This document shows positions 33,117-33,818 of a stretch of DNA of 33,818 nucleotides, in pieces. This DNA comes from Cohnella sp. GbtcB17 (GTDB lineage: Bacteria > Bacillota > Bacilli > Paenibacillales > Paenibacillaceae). The translations under genes were made by a program, and so were the position numbers. The notes below the pieces were generated by a model, which worked only from the letters and a program-made list of their open reading frames with translations, had not been told where the DNA came from and ran no database searches. Each line of letters starts with the position of its first letter. Positions within the stretch are counted from its first letter, which is position 1. The stretch spans positions 63,345-97,162 of the forward strand of contig NZ_JAGXJW010000020.1 of NCBI RefSeq assembly GCF_019091135.1, in the 5' to 3' direction.

Positions 33117-33345
33117 GCGATGAGTGCCAAAAGGCACTAACGCAGGCGTTGCGGGGCTCGGAACAGCGGCGATAAGTGCCAAAAGACACTAACGCGTGCT
33201 TGGCGGGGCTTAGAGCAGCTGAGATGAGTGCGAAAAGGCACTAACTCAGCTTGGGGGGGCTCGGAGCAGCGAGGATGAGTGGCAAAAGGCAATAACGCGC
33301 CATCCGGAGAGCTCGAAACTGCGCCGATGAGTTCCACAGGGCACT
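33117..33345. repeat. Tandem hairpin array B, five units of about 52 bp
   Basis: Five hairpins of the type AGTGCC-AAAA-GGCACT begin at 33123, 33175, 33227, 33278 and 33330 (steps of 52, 52, 51 and 52 bp). Each is preceded by GATG or GATA and followed by AAC. The intervening spacer carries a looser motif, GGGGCTCGGAGCAGC. Copies degrade toward the right: the fourth and fifth have broken stems. The array follows the response regulator and faces the convergent malic enzyme gene. Confidence 0.9.
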
Positions 33346-33360
33346 AACGTGGCCGCCGCC

Positions 33361-33436
33361 AGCCGGAAAAATCGGCTAATTCGGCCTCGACCGCACTATT
33401 AAAGCCGCCACTAGCCGGAAAAACCGGCTAACTCGG
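33361..33436. repeat. Two-unit hairpin repeat, 52 bp step, next to array B
   Basis: AGCCGG-AAAAA-TCGGCT at 33361 and AGCCGG-AAAAA-CCGGCT at 33413 are spaced exactly 52 bp, and each is followed by AA and then TCGG. The stem differs from array B, but the layout (stem opening AG, closing CT, then AA) and the step are the same. Confidence 0.85.
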
Positions 33437-33501
33437 GCTCGAGCTGCCCGACCCTCTTAGCACCAGCTGCCCCAGCAGCCGGCAATGCCACGCTCCGCAC
33501 C

Positions 33502-33557
33502 AAAAACCGTTCCTGACCCGAGGCGCATCGCGCCGTCGGCGTCCGGAACGGTTTTTT
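33502..33557. terminator. Bidirectional intrinsic terminator
   Basis: A 12-base perfect inverted repeat (AAAAACCGTTCC at 33502-33513, GGAACGGTTTTT at 33545-33556) encloses a second stem (CCGAGGCGC with GCGCCGTCGG). T runs on both strands allow termination of the rightward operon and of the leftward malic enzyme gene. Confidence 0.88.
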
Positions 33558-33560
33558 GGG

Positions 33561-33818
33561 TTACGTGCGGAAGTCCGCAGGGACGCGCCTCGCAACGCCG
33601 GTGCGGATAGCTGCCGCGATCACGGCTTTGCGCACGCTGGCGACGACCTGTTCGTTGAAGATGCTCGGGATGATGTAAGTTTCGTTCAACTCGCCGTCGG
33701 TCACGACTTCCGAGATGGCGAGCGCGGCGGCCATCTTCATCTCTTCGTTGATGCCGGCGGGCCGGCGGCGCACCGCCCCCCGGGAGGCGGCCGGGCGCAC
33801 CCCCACCACGCTGGGCCG
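33561..33818 (-). CDS. NAD-dependent malic enzyme, C-terminal part only
   Basis: This is the 3' end of a gene running off the right window edge. The protein ends in the pattern of the malic enzyme C terminus: INEEMKMAAALAISEVV, then LNETYIIPSIFNEQVVASVRKAV. Malic enzyme decarboxylates malate to pyruvate with reduction of NAD(P). The segment nearest the edge (about 33760-33818) should read like FRGALDVRA before INEEMK but instead reads SRGAVRRRPAG, with unrelated residues before it. This fits poor sequence at a contig end. Cofactor preference cannot be judged from this part. Confidence 0.85.
   Translation of the reverse strand, partial: RPSVVGVRPAASRGAVRRRPAGINEEMKMAAALAISEVVTDGELNETYIIPSIFNEQVVASVRKAVIAAAIRTGVARRVPADFRT

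Overview
The window looks like chromosomal DNA from a GC-rich member of the Paenibacillaceae (Cohnella/Paenibacillus type). This rests on strong GGAGG ribosome-binding sites with ATG/GTG/TTG starts, two T-box leaders, TTGACA/TATAAT-type promoters, a ComA-like regulator, and a sugar ABC transporter linked to a YesM/YesN-type two-component pair in GC-rich DNA. The genus is inferred, not proven. No rRNA, tRNA, CRISPR array, prophage or insertion sequence was seen.

Layout. (1) 1-6561: a chemotaxis operon on the + strand: the 3' part of a methyl-accepting chemotaxis protein (MCP), cheW, cheA, a second MCP, cheR and cheB. The second MCP lacks about 20 residues of the invariant hairpin tip, and the left window edge falls in that same conserved segment, so a repeat-related assembly problem is suspected. 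(2) 6902-9648: a cytosolic PAS histidine kinase and a ComA-like response regulator. (3) 9701-11388: an MhqO-like glyoxalase/dioxygenase behind a palindrome resembling an MhqR operator, then a flavin-reductase-like protein. (4) 11498-12511: a DUF4917-like protein with SIR2-like features. (5) 12508-17341: two amino-acid-responsive cassettes, T-box(Ser)-serC-serS and T-box(Pro)-proS; proS carries a one-base frameshift. (6) 17433-20470: a TetR regulator divergent from a small membrane protein with two matching operator-like palindromes, then a CrtQ-like glycosyltransferase coupled to a PlsY-like acyltransferase. (7) 20471-24180: a tandem hairpin array, an MFS exporter, a soluble YfmS-like chemoreceptor and a convergent AttH/CrtC-like lipocalin-fold protein. 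(8) 24379-26214: a two-domain protein of unknown function and an AraC-GyrI-like regulator. (9) 26300-26570: a second repeat array. (10) 26639-33037: a carbohydrate ABC transporter (lipoprotein, two permeases, no ATPase) with a sensor kinase and an AraC-type response regulator, behind a promoter with a cre-like sequence. (11) 33117-33560: a third repeat array and a bidirectional terminator, then the 3' end of an NAD-dependent malic enzyme on the - strand.

The main themes are environmental sensing (chemotaxis, three receptors, two two-component systems, TetR and AraC regulators) and translation-linked amino-acid supply (T-box cassettes). The least explained structure is the set of intergenic repeat arrays. 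They have unrelated sequences, but all are built on a 51-53 bp step, and two share a hairpin-then-TAA design between convergent genes.
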